Shown here in pieces: positions 12,101 to 26,200 of a stretch of 64,000 nucleotides of DNA. Made by a program: the position numbers and the translations under genes. Position 1 is the stretch's first letter, and each line of letters begins with the position of its first letter. Location of the stretch: positions 1,674,001 through 1,738,000 of the forward strand of contig OZ345353.1 of NCBI GenBank assembly GCA_977006965.1, in the 5' to 3' direction. The notes under the pieces are model-generated. The model had not been told where the DNA came from and ran no database searches. It saw only the letters and a list, made by a program, of their open reading frames with translations. This DNA is from Phymatolithon calcareum. Its lineage: Eukaryota; Rhodophyta; Florideophyceae; Hapalidiales.

Positions 12101-12451
12101 TTTCCTTCATGTACCGAATTCTCGCTGCCGCTTCATGGCAAATATGTCGCTCATCCCGTCTTTCAAACAGAAATATTCACGGCTTTTCTTGTTTTTCGGA
12201 TCTGGGCTCAAGGTTGCAAGTGCTTTACGAGCGGAAAATATTGTTCTCACGGAGGATATTTCTGTCATCGCAGTGCATCGCCCGGCAACAGGGAGAATTC
12301 GTAAAGTCGGTTCCATGATTTTAAAGTCCGCAGACCCCATGACGCCAATTTGTCATCTGGTAAAAGTCATCCCGCGCAAGCCAGAATCTGCCGTTCTGGA
12401 TCCGACACATTTTAAGCCGAGGAAAGCTGTAGGGGTGGTATTCCCCGTTGG

Positions 12452-12910
12452 CGCCCGGCCTCGTCCGATTGCATTGTTTTCGGCAATCTTGTTCAACTCT
12501 CCACTGACGGTCCATCGATGCCGTAGGTGGATTTTGTTAAGATGCGTCCCGTCGCTAGGTGCTTCGTACGGAAGAAAAAATTCGCGGTGCGAATCACAGG
12601 TCCCATTCGAACCAGCAATCACCGCAGGTCCAGCTCCGAAACGTGGATGCATTGGACTACCTTCAGAAAGGCCATAGGGAGAAGATGCGATACAAAACCA
12701 TGAGAATGGTGATGCGAATGTCCGGCACTTGAGTCAGAATAGCCCTTCGATTTGCTGCGTGAACATTCGCGTTCTGCTTGAGATTATGTCCATCGACCTT
12801 CGAGAGTATTAGATGCAGCCCAGACGCAAGGAGAGACACCTCAGGGGATATAACCTTGTCATGCGCGACAGCCTTCAAGCGTTGGTCGATGAGACTCCGA
12901 CAGCCTCCTG
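12452..12910 (-). pseudogene. Vanadium bromoperoxidase pseudogene fragment
   Basis: A decayed copy of exon 2 of the bromoperoxidase gene at 45.4-47.3 kb, on the opposite strand. Recognisable blocks in order: SLIDQRLKAVAHDKVISPEV, LILSKVDGHNLKQN, then HPRFGAGPAVIAG, HLRHRWTVSGELNKIAENNA and IGRGRA. It matches the region of the intact gene from about 46628 to 47115. Single-base deletions change frame (one in the GGAGGTCTC block, one in CTTTCCTGAAGG), a segment of roughly 20 bp after VIAG is missing, and the catalytic histidine of the GH pair has become proline. Homology stops abruptly on both sides. It is not functional. Confidence 0.88.
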
Positions 12911-15900
12911 TAAGTGCATGGGGCACAGCTCGCAACTTTATCTGTCAGATATAACCGTACCGATTGGAACTGAATAGCGAAGGACACAGAGCAATATTGG
13001 ATTAGCAGGTTGCAGGGATCGGCGAACCATTGGAAATGAATTTAGGTCGCGTGCCTGGTCACCGTCAATTTCTATGGAGGAACATGATGAATCGTGATGG
13101 TTGACTTTCCAACTACAGTAGAAAAAATAATGACTCGTTTCTGGGTCTTCTTGGATCATCTAAGCTGCAACTTGTCTTGATGGACTATGGCTTGGAATTA
13201 ATGTGCTTTCGCTGCGTATGAGCCTAATTATCCGCAAGTGCAGCCCTCTCGCTTTCAAGCTCGAACAGCTTCTTGTTCTAGACTGATAGATGTCACTATG
13301 GTCCTTGAAGTATGGCCGGTAGACTTGGCGCCCGCGTTAATATTGAGGTATGCTTCCGGGTTGCATTTCTGTCGCGATTTCTGACTCCCAAGATGTGCCT
13401 TCCTAGAGTTGGTTGACTGCTCTCATTTTTTGTCTGTATTCAGCCTCAACATGTAGAAAGGCACTCTTCTCTCTCTTCGTTCTTAGTTGCTATGACATTA
13501 TCGTGCATGTTGTTGTCTATTCTTGACAGAATGCATCGACAAACGTATACAAGATTCATTCGGCGTTTTTCGCAAAACTATCGTGTCGTGACGCTTGTTA
13601 ACTGATTTCATTCCATAGCTCTGAAAGTAGTACTGCGCATCTTATTCACAGAGGCCATGAAAACAACTGAAAGTGAAAAATCTCACGGAAGTGCATAAGT
13701 CCTTGGATGTGAACGGCTCGAGGTCGTTCTTAGCAGTCCTATTAGCAACTCTCTGCATATCTCGTCTGATAGCAGAAATATTCAACACTGTTCCTACATG
13801 AAAGAAAAGTGAAGCTGAAGAAGAAGAAATGCATATTTTTATTGCAAAAGTTACCAACGCGTCAAAGTGAAGCAGAAAATGATTTCGAAATGGATCACTA
13901 ATTTTCGCAAATTGACAGGTAGATCGAGAGCAGTACAGTATTTCCTTTTCCAGGTTGAGAAGGCAATACTGCCCTGGGTCTGGAAATGGAACTACTGAAC
14001 CTAGCGTCTGAAGACTGGGGGTGTTTGCACTTCAAAGGGTTCAACGCTGGTCAAATAGAGTATCATGTGTTTTGTTATTCTAGTCAAGTATGCTCCACAT
14101 AATGATCAAGATATTGCAGAAAAATATGGACAACGTCATAGATGGTTGAACACCGAGATTCAAGCTTCCGTCTATCTTAACCCTCACTGGCATCAATTGA
14201 TCCTTTAAAAGGACGATTGTGTAAATGAGGTACTGGAATGTTGATTGCCGGAGAGAGAAATACTGTAGCGAATCTAAATGCGAAAACGTTCGAAAATGTG
14301 TTTCACGTTCTTGTAGTCACTGACAAGTGACGAGCTGACACTCACCCGCTCGCCGTCGACATCAGCTGTACCAAGTCAATCCATTACTTGGTAGCAAGGG
14401 GAGCCATCAGTAGTGCACATTTCAAACGAATCTCTACGAGTATTATACTGCTGTAGTAGTACAAGGGGTTTCCTTTACTATGCACTGATACTGTACTTCT
14501 ACATTGTACTAAATTGGAGTATTATGTGCCCGTGGTATTCGGCGTCGAAGAAATGAGACTTTAGCTGCCATCATCAAGATGTGTAGAACGGGAAGATGTT
14601 GAAGCATACCACAACGGTAGTATGCTTGATGACATTTGGGTGAACTCAGCTACAGTAATTGTGGATGAGGATGATCCAATTTGGTACCTTCATCATACAA
14701 TCGAAGTATTATAGAGGCCTCTAATAAGTTCATTCATCGACCTGTTAGTGATTGTGAAAGAAAACGTTCATGTCCCGAGACGCGGCATATAGCGCACTAT
14801 AAAGGCAACCTGTTTTGAAAGGATTTATACATACATATGTGCTGCATATATATCTTTTATGTAAAAGAAGGTGAAATCGTGCTGTACGTCCTTCTTAGAT
14901 GTTTTTTTGTCTACCCGCCATGAAAGCTCTTCATTTTGGCATCGGAGAGCTCGAGAGACTTTTCAATCATTAGCGGATGTCGTATGGGCGAAGCAGATAT
15001 CAAGAACAATTTACGACAAGAATGACAAGGTCGTCCTCCGGGATGCCTCCTCCTCATCTCCATCTGGGAATAGTATAGATGCCATTGGTATTCCTGCTCG
15101 CCCCGCCGGAAGGTGAATTACATGACAGAGACGGAGAGGTGATCTGGTTATCGGAGCAGATAACTGCCAAGGTATGCAAACCTTTCAAGGAAAGAATCGA
15201 AAGCTATTCAGAATCAGATGTTTTCAAGTAAATGTCAGTCGACTGTATCAATATTGATGCCTTTGAAGGGGCTTTAAATACCAGCTGCAGTAGACAAAAT
15301 CGTATGTTTATGTCATCTTCATTCTTCCCTGCTTCGAAATCCTGCCTCCACAGACAGTTTACTTCTACTGTAAATTACACTCTGTGGAAGCAAAGCGGAA
15401 CAGCTTTCAGCCCTCTCAGAACATGTTTACAACAAAGTGCAGCAAAATATGTTGCGGTGAGGTTGATGCCGGACCAAACGGCTGTTCCTGTGTTGAAGCA
15501 CATGGCCGATCCTCCTGTATAAGTCGCGCTTAGCAAATTGAATTTTAAAAACTTCGTTCAGTAGGCAATACACTGCTGCTCGTTAAGGCTCCATAGCTGA
15601 GAAGACATGCGTTTAGAAAAAAAGAGAATTCAGTTCTTTTCAGTTCTCCCCTTCGTGCCGGAGGTGGTGGTTGTACTCCAGGGCACTTGAAATCGAGGTC
15701 GGCCAGGAAAGTGGCAGATGCTGTGCATGCGGGGGTGGCATGCAGTCCCACCGAGTTGAAGTTCAGGCACAGGCGGTCGCAGCTCGAAGTCATACCGGTG
15801 GATGGGGGCGTCGAACGTTGATGAAAAGCAAAAGCAGTTTTGACGTCACTCCCCTCCGTCACGCCGGACCGACAGCCACGGCACACCGATAGGCTCGAGA

Positions 15901-18113
15901 GCACTGTTTGCCCTCTCGTTCGGCACGGAGAGAGGTTTGGCTGATTTCAAGTTTTGCAATTAAAATCTGTTCACCATCGTAATCATCAACAGTGCAATGA
16001 TGATAAACTGGAAGCTATTTCTGATTCAGTCGTGACTAAATGAAAGTTTGCGTGTTCACGGCGTCGAATGCACGCCCTGACTAACACAGCACTGGAATTC
16101 TGCCATCTGATTCCGCCATCCGTCTGGTGACAAAAAAAGATGCAGAGGCTGTCAGGACATCTCTAACTGGATGATCATGGGCTGTTTAGGGCAATTTGGT
16201 TCGCTCATACTTCGTGGTGCAGCAAGTGAACCGAACAAGCAAGCTTCCGTCGGTTTCGGCTTTGCGATTGGTTGGTTGGTTCCTTGCTTGTTTGTAAGGG
16301 GTCATGATGATGATGACATGATGTAAGGGAAATGGACCGAATTCTGCACGGAACTTGAGTTGCGGCCCACTTGTGCTCAGGTTAGATGTCCTTGCCCCGT
16401 TCCGCACGGCTCGCAAGGTGATGACGATGGCTTTGTTTGACCAACATGATGTATTCAAGAGAGGATATCAACAAATAAGAAGTATGAAAATCAAAACCGT
16501 TCGTGAGCCTATATTCTCACAGCGTGTCGACCTTCACACTGGTGCAACAAGGATGCAAAGTCCATTCCGCTTCGAGAAATGTCGACTGTCTGAAGCGCCA
16601 TGCATTCAGCATGATGCTCAAAATGGTTCTCACGTTTGTTTTCTACGTATTCTGGAAGCATTGTCCCCAAGTGGATCACCGACGAGATGCAAGTTGACAT
16701 AAAAGCGCACAAGTTGCAAGAAAACCTACTCAGTGTCCCATATTTAGTTTTAAAAACTGTTTTTTGTGAGATATAGAGCGAAAACTAACAATGACCGACA
16801 TCATGACCATTTTCATAATGAGGCGCTCGCTCTGCAGTGTACACAGCCGTTGGAAGCCATCATGTCGAAGAAGGTGTTAAATTGCCCCAGTACCACTTTC
16901 GCTCCATTTGTTTTGAGGAGCCTTCTATTTTAAGACCTAACTAAAATATTTCTGTGGCGTTTTATTCATATTGGTTTGAGATATTCTTGTCCCGCCGCAA
17001 AATAGAGCTGTTCAGTCCGATTTAACGACCACAGACAGATGCTGCAATGCGTTTGTACAGTCCCTTCAATGCTGCGCTGTATCATGCAAATTGTTCTGGT
17101 CACCGTGACTCAGCTGATCCTCTCTCTCTGCTTGCGTGGCAGGAAGCAAAAAACGTTACATGAACAGTGCCCAAATAGAGCTTGATTTTTCGGTTTTTGT
17201 GCCCCGCACAAAGAGCAATTTGGCTGGGTCTTTACTGCTCAATTATCATCAAAAATAACAAAAACATTAGCTCTACGGCCATATTCTCAATTCTTACAAA
17301 CGTACAGTACTTCGTATGTAAGCTGTGACACCACCTGACAAGCGGGCTACACAGAGCTTACTTCTGCGCTCATTTAGGCTTTCTGGGTGCAGTACCGTAA
17401 CAGTCTTACGTATCATACAGGTGTATGTCGCCGCGACGAACCGAAAAGCGTGACTGTTGATCCATGAGAGGAATGGGCGCGCATAGTACACTTGCATGTT
17501 TCATATATTGTTGTATTTGAATAACATCCTTGGGTGCCGAACGAACGGCGTATCACATGTCAATCGCGTTCTGCGACCACACAAAATCGTTAAAAGGAGA
17601 AGAAAAAATAAATGTTTCTCATACTTAGCACATGTCATACATTCACTTGCCCGGAGCTCGAACTTTCCGTGCTGCCGGGCAGCAGTGACATGATCAACAG
17701 GATCATCATCATCATGATCCTGAACGTTGCCCGAGCACACAGATTCAATGCCCCACTCACGAGTTCTCTCTCATGCGCTCCCACATCGGGCCACACCCAG
17801 GGCATTGCGAGCTAACGCCAAATTGCTCCATGCAGACACCAGTCCCAACGCAGCAACCCATTGATCACGTCACGTCGTTTTCACCCTCGGAATGGTCACA
17901 TCTGTCCTGTACGTGTCAACTGACCGTCCTTGACCTGACCTGTCCAGCTGTTTGCTCACACTTTTCAACACCCAATCTCCAGTTTTTATCCCCATCACTT
18001 GCTTGCTGTCACACTCCACGAAAGAAAGAAAGAAACTTGAATAAGATATACTTTTATCCTGATTTCAATCCCACCTCTACAGGTTTCGCCACGATTGGTC
18101 ACCCACTCCCGCC

Positions 18114-18167
18114 GCTCGCTCGCTCGCTCACTCACTCACTCACTCGCTCACTCACTCACTCACTCGC
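18114..18167. repeat. (GCTC/ACTC)n tetranucleotide microsatellite
   Basis: An uninterrupted tetranucleotide array, first CTCG then CTCA units with one CTCG interruption. It lies about 220 bp upstream of the TALE homeobox ATG at 18385, so it is probably promoter or 5'UTR sequence. Confidence 0.85.
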
Positions 18168-18384
18168 ATAACATCATCACCCTATTTCTTCGCCCGCCCG
18201 TCGAGTCCCACTTCATGCAACACACACACACAACACACTTGACCACGAAGAGGTCATCCCTTCAACACGCAGTTAACCCACTTCGTGTCTATGTCCCCGT
18301 CTTGACCTGAAGAATACAATTCCACTCGACGTCAACACATCCCGTCCCATCGACGTGAAGTCGAAACTGACCTTTGTACACACC

Positions 18385-21120
18385 ATGCAATCGATCGACA
18401 CCACATCAACACCGCACAACCGCTCGTCACCTCGCATTTCGACTCAACTCCCACCATTGTTCTCGTCGTCGCCGTCAACTGACCAACCCCTTGTTGCAAT
18501 GTCGTCCACACCTCGCACCTTTCAACCCAATATGCCGACCGCATCGACAACCCCTTCTTTGCTACCGCTCGTGAACCCATCGTCTTCAGACAAACCACCT
18601 GCACCCGCTGTTACCGCTCAATCACCCGTCGACAGCCATCTTGTGCATTCCGCATCTCCCGCTGCTGCTGTTCATCTACATGACACCCAATCCCCACAAA
18701 CCATGGCTACCCAGAATGCAACTCCCACTTCAGTCTCTGCTGCTCGTCACATTCACTCCGCCCGTCAAGGCCCACGCGATATACCGACCATCAGCTCTTT
18801 ATCTGCTCATCAGCAAAACTACTCCGCACCTATGCGACCATCCCCGCTTACTGACCTTCTAATTCACACTACTCAACAACTGCCGGTCCTATCTCAACGT
18901 CCTCTCAACCGTCCTATTTCTTCTGACCACTATACGCTTTTCTCCCGCGGAGCAGGAATTCCTCGTTCTCATCACACTTCTCTGCCTGCCCCGTCCACCA
19001 TTCAGCCCCCGCTTTTCTCGCACCAAGGGGATGCATACGGTCGCAACTTTCCCACTTCTCGCATGCCTGTCATCCCTCCGGCAACGTCTCAACACCCTCC
19101 AGTATCAACCTCCCCCCCACTCCCCACCACTTTCAACGTTCCACTCTCCCATACAGCTCCCTATCGTCACGATCCTGTTACCGCAAGACCGCCCCCGCAG
19201 CTCCCACATTCTACACAGAAAAACGTCTACTCACACGCCTATCCTGACTTGGGAAGACCTCTTCTGCCACCAGCCATACAACGCCCTCAGCACGGCCCTG
19301 CTTCGTCGGCTGCAATCAACACAATACGGTTTCCTCGTTCGAACTTCCCACCGACGACCGACTTGTTCGGCATCACCCCTGTCCCCCGCGAAGGAATACC
19401 CAGTGGGCCGCAGAGAGTGCCAAACTTTCCTAATCAGCATAATCGTGGTCGCACTGTGGACACAGTCACAGCCATCACGGCCTCATCGCAAGACATTGCA
19501 TTTGCTCGAGATTCTATTGGGGCCCCGTCGTCTTCCCTTGCTTTGGATATTCGTGGTGGTCCGACCTCTGCTCATCCCCGTTTCAATGTCCCGGAGCTTC
19601 TCAATTCCTCGCATCCGTTGAATGTCACTCGGATTCATCGCAACGTGGACGAGATCAACGGCCCTCTTCAAGCCTTTCCACCAACCGGCAATCAGCAGCA
19701 TCCACACCATCCGATTCCCAGTGCCGTTCATGACAGAGTTAGAACCACTTTCGCTCCAGCAGCCCCCCCGGCATTTCACATAGGCTCACAAAGGAGACAG
19801 GACAATCGATATCAACAACGACCACGACGACCGTATGGACAAGCATCGTCATCCAGGAACCCCACTCCGAGCGAATCCCCAAGTTCTGTCGTGATCGGTA
19901 CGCACAACAAGACGATCGTCGAAGACGACGGCTTTCTCTACCAGCGTATCCTCGTGTTGGAAGAAAAGGTTGGTCAGTCGTCTGAACTTGCCGCCCTGAT
20001 CCGACGTACTGATGAAACGATCCAGTCGATGTCTGGGCTCGCTGGCGAATTGTGGAAAGGTCCAATAATGCAAACAGTTGACATTCGATCAAAGTATCCT
20101 CTGGCCCCAGAAGATATTGACACTTTGCTGGACGATGCCACAAGTCTCGCACAAACATTATACAATAAGCTTAGAGGATATTGTCTGGCAAAGTTGCACG
20201 AACTGCGAGATAATGCCGTCATGGCGGAAAATGCACTTGAGAAACGACTCGATCGACAACGAAGCTTCCGACCCATTCCCGTCGCAGAAGTCGAACGTCG
20301 GATGCAGTATGTGTCACAGAAATTCACAAGGGTTCGTGAAGCTATCGTCGAACAAATGAAGGATTACATCAAGAACATCAAATGGGTCGAGGTGTCTCCA
20401 AGTCGAGTCAGAAGAGGATCGCTCAACACACATCAGAATCATACACTTCGTCTGTGGTTGTTCGAGAATTTTGCAGACCCATATCCTACAACGGCGGATA
20501 AACAGATGTTGATTCTACAGACGGGGTTGACTCTATCACAAGTTAACAATTGGTTCATCAATGCGAGAGTGAGAGTTTGGAAGCCCCCTGTTGATGCCGT
20601 ACGAATGAAACGGAATGCAGAGGAATCGCTCAAGACAATCAAGGAGGGAAAGGAACGACGTCGACAGGAAAACGCACGCATGCAGGGTCGTCTTCATCTC
20701 GGACTCAACGCGACGGGAAGTGCGGTGTCTGACGTTGAAGGTGGGACACAGCAGGTTGGAAGTCTTCTACCTGGAACTCGCGCATTGAGAATTGCAGCGT
20801 CGACCTCTGACCATCACCAGCACTATCGAAATAGTGGCCCCGTGCAACAGAACCAGTCGCGTATGCCTGCACCTCTCGGTGACAGAATCGCGTGGCCGCT
20901 TGGTGCGAGGGAAGCACAGATGCATGGAATGAACGTTGCTGGCCCCCGTGCGGCGCACGTTGCGTCGTCAAGCGCCATCGGTGTGGAGTATGGAAGTAAT
21001 CGGCCCACTCAGCCGGCGCCGCAGAACAACGAAGGCATACCCGATTTTCCTGCGTCGCATCAACAGCAGGGGGAACGCGCCGTGTTTCGCACACGCAGCA
21101 ACGCAAACTGGAACGTCTAA
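18385..21120 (+). CDS. Large TALE-class homeodomain protein
   Basis: An intronless 911-residue protein, a probable nuclear transcription factor. Residues 1-480 are low complexity, rich in Pro, Ser, Thr, His and Gln. A conserved-looking helical region (about 515-670) includes [19 protein letters not shown] and [20 protein letters not shown] and may be a dimerisation region. The homeodomain is at about 673-735. It carries the three-residue TALE loop extension (ADPYPTT) and recognition helix [16 protein letters not shown] with the invariant W, F, N and R. A basic stretch ([19 protein letters not shown]) follows. I took the first ATG (18385); an earlier GTG is in frame. TALE proteins of plants and green algae (KNOX, BELL) work as heterodimers in life-cycle control, so the smaller TALE genes downstream are candidate partners; that is inference. 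Confidence 0.88.
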   Translation: MQSIDTTSTPHNRSSPRISTQLPPLFSSSPSTDQPLVAMSSTPRTFQPNMPTASTTPSLLPLVNPSSSDKPPAPAVTAQSPVDSHLVHSASPAAAVHLHDTQSPQTMATQNATPTSVSAARHIHSARQGPRDIPTISSLSAHQQNYSAPMRPSPLTDLLIHTTQQLPVLSQRPLNRPISSDHYTLFSRGAGIPRSHHTSLPAPSTIQPPLFSHQGDAYGRNFPTSRMPVIPPATSQHPPVSTSPPLPTTFNVPLSHTAPYRHDPVTARPPPQLPHSTQKNVYSHAYPDLGRPLLPPAIQRPQHGPASSAAINTIRFPRSNFPPTTDLFGITPVPREGIPSGPQRVPNFPNQHNRGRTVDTVTAITASSQDIAFARDSIGAPSSSLALDIRGGPTSAHPRFNVPELLNSSHPLNVTRIHRNVDEINGPLQAFPPTGNQQHPHHPIPSAVHDRVRTTFAPAAPPAFHIGSQRRQDNRYQQRPRRPYGQASSSRNPTPSESPSSVVIGTHNKTIVEDDGFLYQRILVLEEKVGQSSELAALIRRTDETIQSMSGLAGELWKGPIMQTVDIRSKYPLAPEDIDTLLDDATSLAQTLYNKLRGYCLAKLHELRDNAVMAENALEKRLDRQRSFRPIPVAEVERRMQYVSQKFTRVREAIVEQMKDYIKNIKWVEVSPSRVRRGSLNTHQNHTLRLWLFENFADPYPTTADKQMLILQTGLTLSQVNNWFINARVRVWKPPVDAVRMKRNAEESLKTIKEGKERRRQENARMQGRLHLGLNATGSAVSDVEGGTQQVGSLLPGTRALRIAASTSDHHQHYRNSGPVQQNQSRMPAPLGDRIAWPLGAREAQMHGMNVAGPRAAHVASSSAIGVEYGSNRPTQPAPQNNEGIPDFPASHQQQGERAVFRTRSNANWNV

Positions 21121-23291
21121 TCGTGTACGCTTGCGGATGGCATGCGGTTCCGCTTTCTTGGCTTTGCAACGGAGAACGGTTGTAAGAAAGTAGCACGTAG
21201 TCAGTCCGTGTAGAACAATAGTCGTGTCGAAGAGCGAGCGAGCGCTTCTGAGGAAAGGAGACGGGCGACGCCTGACCGATAACTCTTTGAAAGAGGGGAA
21301 GAGGGCATGACTTGAAACGAAACTTGGCAAACAATAATAAAATGAGATAACTTGAGATCAATAATTGGAATCTTGGTGGTCATGTCTTATTTTCTTAAAA
21401 ATTTGTTGTGATACCAATGGCGTGTAGGAAGTCTTGTTCGTACGTGGCGCGCGCTCATTGTGCAAAAAATTTTGAAATGCTCTTTTTGTGGATCGTGCTG
21501 CGCATCAGTGCCGCGCGTCAATGTCATGACATTTCCAGAGTTTGATGGAGAGGGGAATTCGAGACAATGAGGCACAGTGGCGATGCCGTCACTGTGCCGT
21601 CGATGCGTGATGGTATTGCGTCCTTATCCGACGGTGCAATGGGAAGTCGGAGCGATGAAGCAGTGACCGTTGTGTCATGGACGTCTCGAAGCTGCTGCTC
21701 GGCAGTAGTATTGCTTTCGATTTCCCGCTTCTCTGATGGCATGGATGAATGACCGAACGAGCTGGAGGATCGAGTGCTTTTTGCAGTTGAATCTTCATTG
21801 CGAGGAAGGAAGGGCGCACGGGAGCTGTGCTTATGGGGCTGGTTTGCTGGGGAATGTATTGGCTTGATGTGTAAAAGTCTAGTTGAGAAGAAGGATTCTG
21901 AACGGGATGGGGTTTATTATGGCGTCAATGGATGTGCATGCTTGATGCTATATTTTGATAGGAGTTTCTAGACGAACGCCTTGTGATCAATTTTCCAAAC
22001 ACGAAGACGGCAATATTTAAGTCTACTCTATGGCTCGGCGGATTTTGGCACTTTGGTCATAGTCAGCTGCGTCGCTTTCGAATGAAGATTTTGAGACACA
22101 TAGTAATAGTCAAAAGTTTTAGCTGGATGGGGACTGATATTACAGAATGAAGCTTGCTTCGAACATACCGGACAATTAGATGGACAGGACTTGGATTCGA
22201 TTACTACAAATTTAAGTCTCCGAGTCGCGGGCATAGAATATGCAATGTGAACAGCTCTCGGCATACAGCACAAATGTCGTCGTGAGGAAGACGCGCAGGA
22301 GCGGGACAGCGGGGTGAGATTTATAGGGTGACCTGTAATTACATTTCGGAGCATCAACTTCACATCTGACCAATAAGAGGTGGTTCTCTATTTCGCTGAA
22401 TTGACGAAACTAACGTACAGTACTGTTGGATAGAGATGCAGATGTTGAGAATGAATGAATGAATCGGTTTGAGCTAATTTCCACATATGGACAGCCGTAT
22501 ACTCGAATGGAGAGGAAAAATTTCGTAATCTGTGAAACAAACAGATGCATTGGTTGGTCATCTTTCGAAACATTCGTCTGAGCTAACGATAAGTTTGAGA
22601 AAATTCAACTTGCTTGCTGCTCACTGGGTGCAAAACCTTGACGGTTGACCGCCGAAGCTACGAAAATATTTGAATTAAGCGCATAACATGCCACTGCCAC
22701 GCCATGTTGCCGTGTGCTGCGCTGATCTTGAGCAGCAAGATAACATTCATTGATCGAATAATGTGCTTTTCAGATGTTTTTCAAGCTTTTACAGCACATG
22801 TGCGCTGTTTCGTTCATGCTGCGGTGGACACGCAAATTGTCGTTCGTGTTATGGCCGGACGGTTTGTGACCGGGAAATGAGTTTTCTTTTTCGGCATTGT
22901 TAATTTCCAGTTGGCGTGACAGCGCATCGGATGTAAAAAGTCATAGAATCATATTTTTCAGTTGAATATTCTGAGCTTTTCATGATTACCCTCCCATTTT
23001 GATCCCTTCGTATGATGCAGAGGACTGCTCACTTCTCATTTTGCAACTCATGTAAGGTAGCAGTCAGTCTGAAAACCTCTTACATCTCACAAATGACAAC
23101 GGAAATCATTTAATTTTATGATACATGTCACGCTGCTACTCTGTTGTTGTAATTCGCCTCAACCTTCAACCGAACTGCGAATCGTAGCTCAGTAACAGCT
23201 GACAACGAGCAGCAAAAATCAAACCACCCACCCGCGCTCCCGTCGTGCTGTGTCCTCGTCGAACCAGAGCATCACACTTCACTCCCACGCC
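21121..23291. other. Intergenic, 3' and 5' flanks of TALE genes
   Basis: No gene recognised. From about 22.6 kb onward the sequence matches, in reverse complement, the segment up to 36.05 kb, so the left arm of the large inverted duplication starts here and includes the promoter region of the small TALE gene. Confidence 0.5.
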
Positions 23292-26200
23292 ATGTCCACA
23301 GAGCAGCCAACTACACAACCTTCCGCACTAGCCATCGCTCCGAACTTTCCTCCCGGAGACGACGTCGGTGTCCATCGTTTCCTGCACCCCATGCAGCGTC
23401 CGAATCCAAACGTGCATCCGACCACTCATTCCACCGCCGATGTGACCGGTCAGAAACCTCCCTTCCAGCAAGTCCTGGACCGCATGGCGACCGAGCCGTC
23501 CAAGACGGGCGGTCACATTCTGCAGAAGGAATATCCGGAACTTATGTTAAGTTACGAGAAGGATATTGAGCTTGTGTACGAGGCTTCGGATGAGGCATGC
23601 TGCAGAATGCTTGCAGAGTTTCGCATTCCGAACCTCCAGGAGTTTGATCCTCTTGTTACCGGTCCGCCGTCGATGATGCCTTCCCGAACGATGGCTCGCA
23701 AAGTTAAGTGTTCGTTCTACGAGGCTTTGGAAAATTTGCATGTCAGTGAGATGCCGGTGAAGCATCGGGGAAATCTTCCTAAGGAGGCTGTTAACAAGTT
23801 TAAATTGTGGTTTAATGCCAATTTCGATCACCCTTGTAAGCTTCACTTTATTTTCACTGCCACTTGTATCATCACGTGTCCGATATCTAACTGTGCCATT
23901 CTTTCCTCCCTTTGCAACTGCTTCAGACCCTAATGATGAAGACAAGCAGCAGCTCAGCGATGACACTGGCGTGGGGATCCATCAGGTACGTTCTTACTTG
24001 TCGGTTTTGCAGACCTTTGGCCGATGACAGCTCGTAGATGCTTCTCTGTGTCGATTGAAAGACAAGATTCAATTCCGTCGTTCGTTTCCGGTAATCAATA
24101 TGCTGACATGAAATGCTAACGTGATGACCTATTTACAGATTACGAATTGGTTCATTAATTACAGAAAGAGGGTGTGGAAGCATCAGCTGCCCGACACACA
24201 TCCGGCGAGAGTGCAATCGTCTACCCATCACTCGTCCCCGCCTGTTGATTCATGTGTCTCCGATGAGGATGAATCGGGTGCAAAGAGGACGAAGACCAAC
24301 CATTGATGTCATCCCCCAACGGCTCCGCCGTTCTTCTTGTGCCTATTCTGTGGTGGCCGTAATCTGCAAGCTAATTCTCATCTGGTGAATTGGGTTTTAT
24401 TCATTAAGTTATCTGATGTGAACGCTGTCCAAAGTTCCAGTTCTTCTTGATCTTGAGTATTCCTTGCTGAAAATTTGCAAACTTGTGACCCTACGGCAAT
24501 AGTTTTTAATGTTCAAACACAGTGATGGACTCGCCGTCAATGAAGATCCTTCTGGTGAGCTAAGAAGCCTCCCGAAGTGTTCCGCAATAATACTTTTTCA
24601 GGGTTACACGAAAATACTTAAAATACTGTCCGTTAGAGCTACGAGGGTAGCAGAATGCCTACACTGAATTTCATAACATTCGCTGATTTCATAATACATG
24701 TTCAAGCTCGGCCCTTTCAGCATAAAAACACCTAATCCACACAAATTACTCTGTTTCCGCAGGCGGTAATTCATGACCGGGTAACATTTCTCAAGAGCTT
24801 CATCACATCCAAGGGTAGATAAATAAAGCTTGCATATGAGCACAGTCTTTCTTCTTTATGCAACTAACTAGTTTTCTATTGAAAGCCTGCAGTTGCACTC
24901 CTATGACTGCACAGGACTGGCTTTTCAATGTCACCGTTGCCGAAAAACGGGGACTCGTAGTTTGTGTTTCTTATTAGTCCAGACAGATAGCTTTTCACAC
25001 GTACAGTTGGCTTCGCTGTAGCGGTAGATACGCAGCACTGAGCAATACGCAAGTCTTGACAATCTCAATTCTTCAGGACATAGCTCTTTAAACCAGAAGC
25101 GTAAAGGGTGTCTGCGTCTGGCATCTCAGCCTGAGGCCCCGCTGTTATCCTGTATTCGTGGTGTATAGGTGCACTCAGTGCCCAGCGGAATTTGTTTTCA
25201 CAATGGCAAGACCCAGAATGCAAAGTTTGTCAAATTCGAGACTGAATCCATGTCCTGCCGGTGAAAGACACTAAGTCAAACGTTAAAGTTGACTCCAGCG
25301 AAGGGCACATATCCATGCAAGTTACAATGTCATAATCCATCATGACAAACGTACATGATGTAGACGTAGATGAAAAATTATCTCATGGCGAACATAGCGT
25401 TCCATCAGAAGCAATCGCATCGCTTCCAACCTTCGGTGCAATTCTTCATTTCTAGCGGTCAGCAGCACATTCATGTTCATCAATGGCGATCAAGGCAAAA
25501 AAAAGATCGTCCAGCCACATCAATTAGCAAATCCAGGAACGGACCACTTTCCACCGTGCTATTCAGTATTCATTTTCCAGCAGTGATACGTCAGCCCACA
25601 AACAATGATGTGAGCTACAGTATGCTTTCAGTCGCCTCAAACCTTCGGGCTTAACAGACAGCCATATTGAATCGCAAGAATGTTCTTTAACTGCCGTTTG
25701 TCATTGTAAGGTTTGCGGTGCAAATAGCACCCGCACTATCTCTGAAAAAATACGCTTGAAGTAAGCGTAGAGATGATTTACTACATCTGTAGCGGCAAAA
25801 ATTTAAGAATAACAGACGTTTTGCCGATGTCTCGCCGGGTAACCTAACCATGAAAATGAGCTTTCAATTCTCTGCTTTTCGCGGACTGCAAGCGATAGAA
25901 TGCACGGCGCAAGCAGGGAAATAAATAGTAAGAAAAGTCCAGAGCAAATTTGATTGCTTCTTGCTTCTTTGTAAATATCGGGGTTTTGTCCTTATCTCAA
26001 ACATCTCCATCTAAACACCTGGCTTTTAATCGGTTCATGGTGCCAAATTTGCCGGCAATTAGAAACTACCGACAGAACCCCTGCTGATTCGCACTGGTAA
26101 GTCCCTGAGAGAAACAAGCATAAGAACCAGACCCACAGCATCGAAAAATGTCAAAAAGGACCCTGTGTGCCGATGTTTCTTCATTCTTACCCAAAATCAG

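Larger units (their letters stand above)
5906..18384. other. Long repeat-containing desert
   Basis: About 12.5 kb without an intact gene I can name. It contains a MITE (6875-7350), a foldback repeat (10297-10418), a copy of a dispersed repeat family (about 10.1-12.1 kb), a bromoperoxidase pseudogene (12452-12910), a small unassigned ORF (8684-9001), and a tetranucleotide repeat at its right end. Between 13 and 17.7 kb I see only short chance frames in AT-rich sequence. Confidence 0.5.

Noticed and set aside
12024-12677. A 217-codon open frame on the plus strand
   Set aside because: Much of it is antisense to the bromoperoxidase pseudogene, whose homology is clear; the frame is incidental.
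18114-18167. Repeat array considered as a CRISPR-like structure
   Set aside because: Simple tetranucleotide array with no spacers; a eukaryotic microsatellite.
20705-21361. A 218-codon open frame on the minus strand
   Set aside because: Shadow of the large TALE gene C-terminus; no motif and no independent support.
25370-25654. Short open frames across 25-34 kb considered as a retroelement gene
   Set aside because: Mirror copies in the two arms do not keep the same frame, and no reverse transcriptase, integrase or transposase motif was seen.
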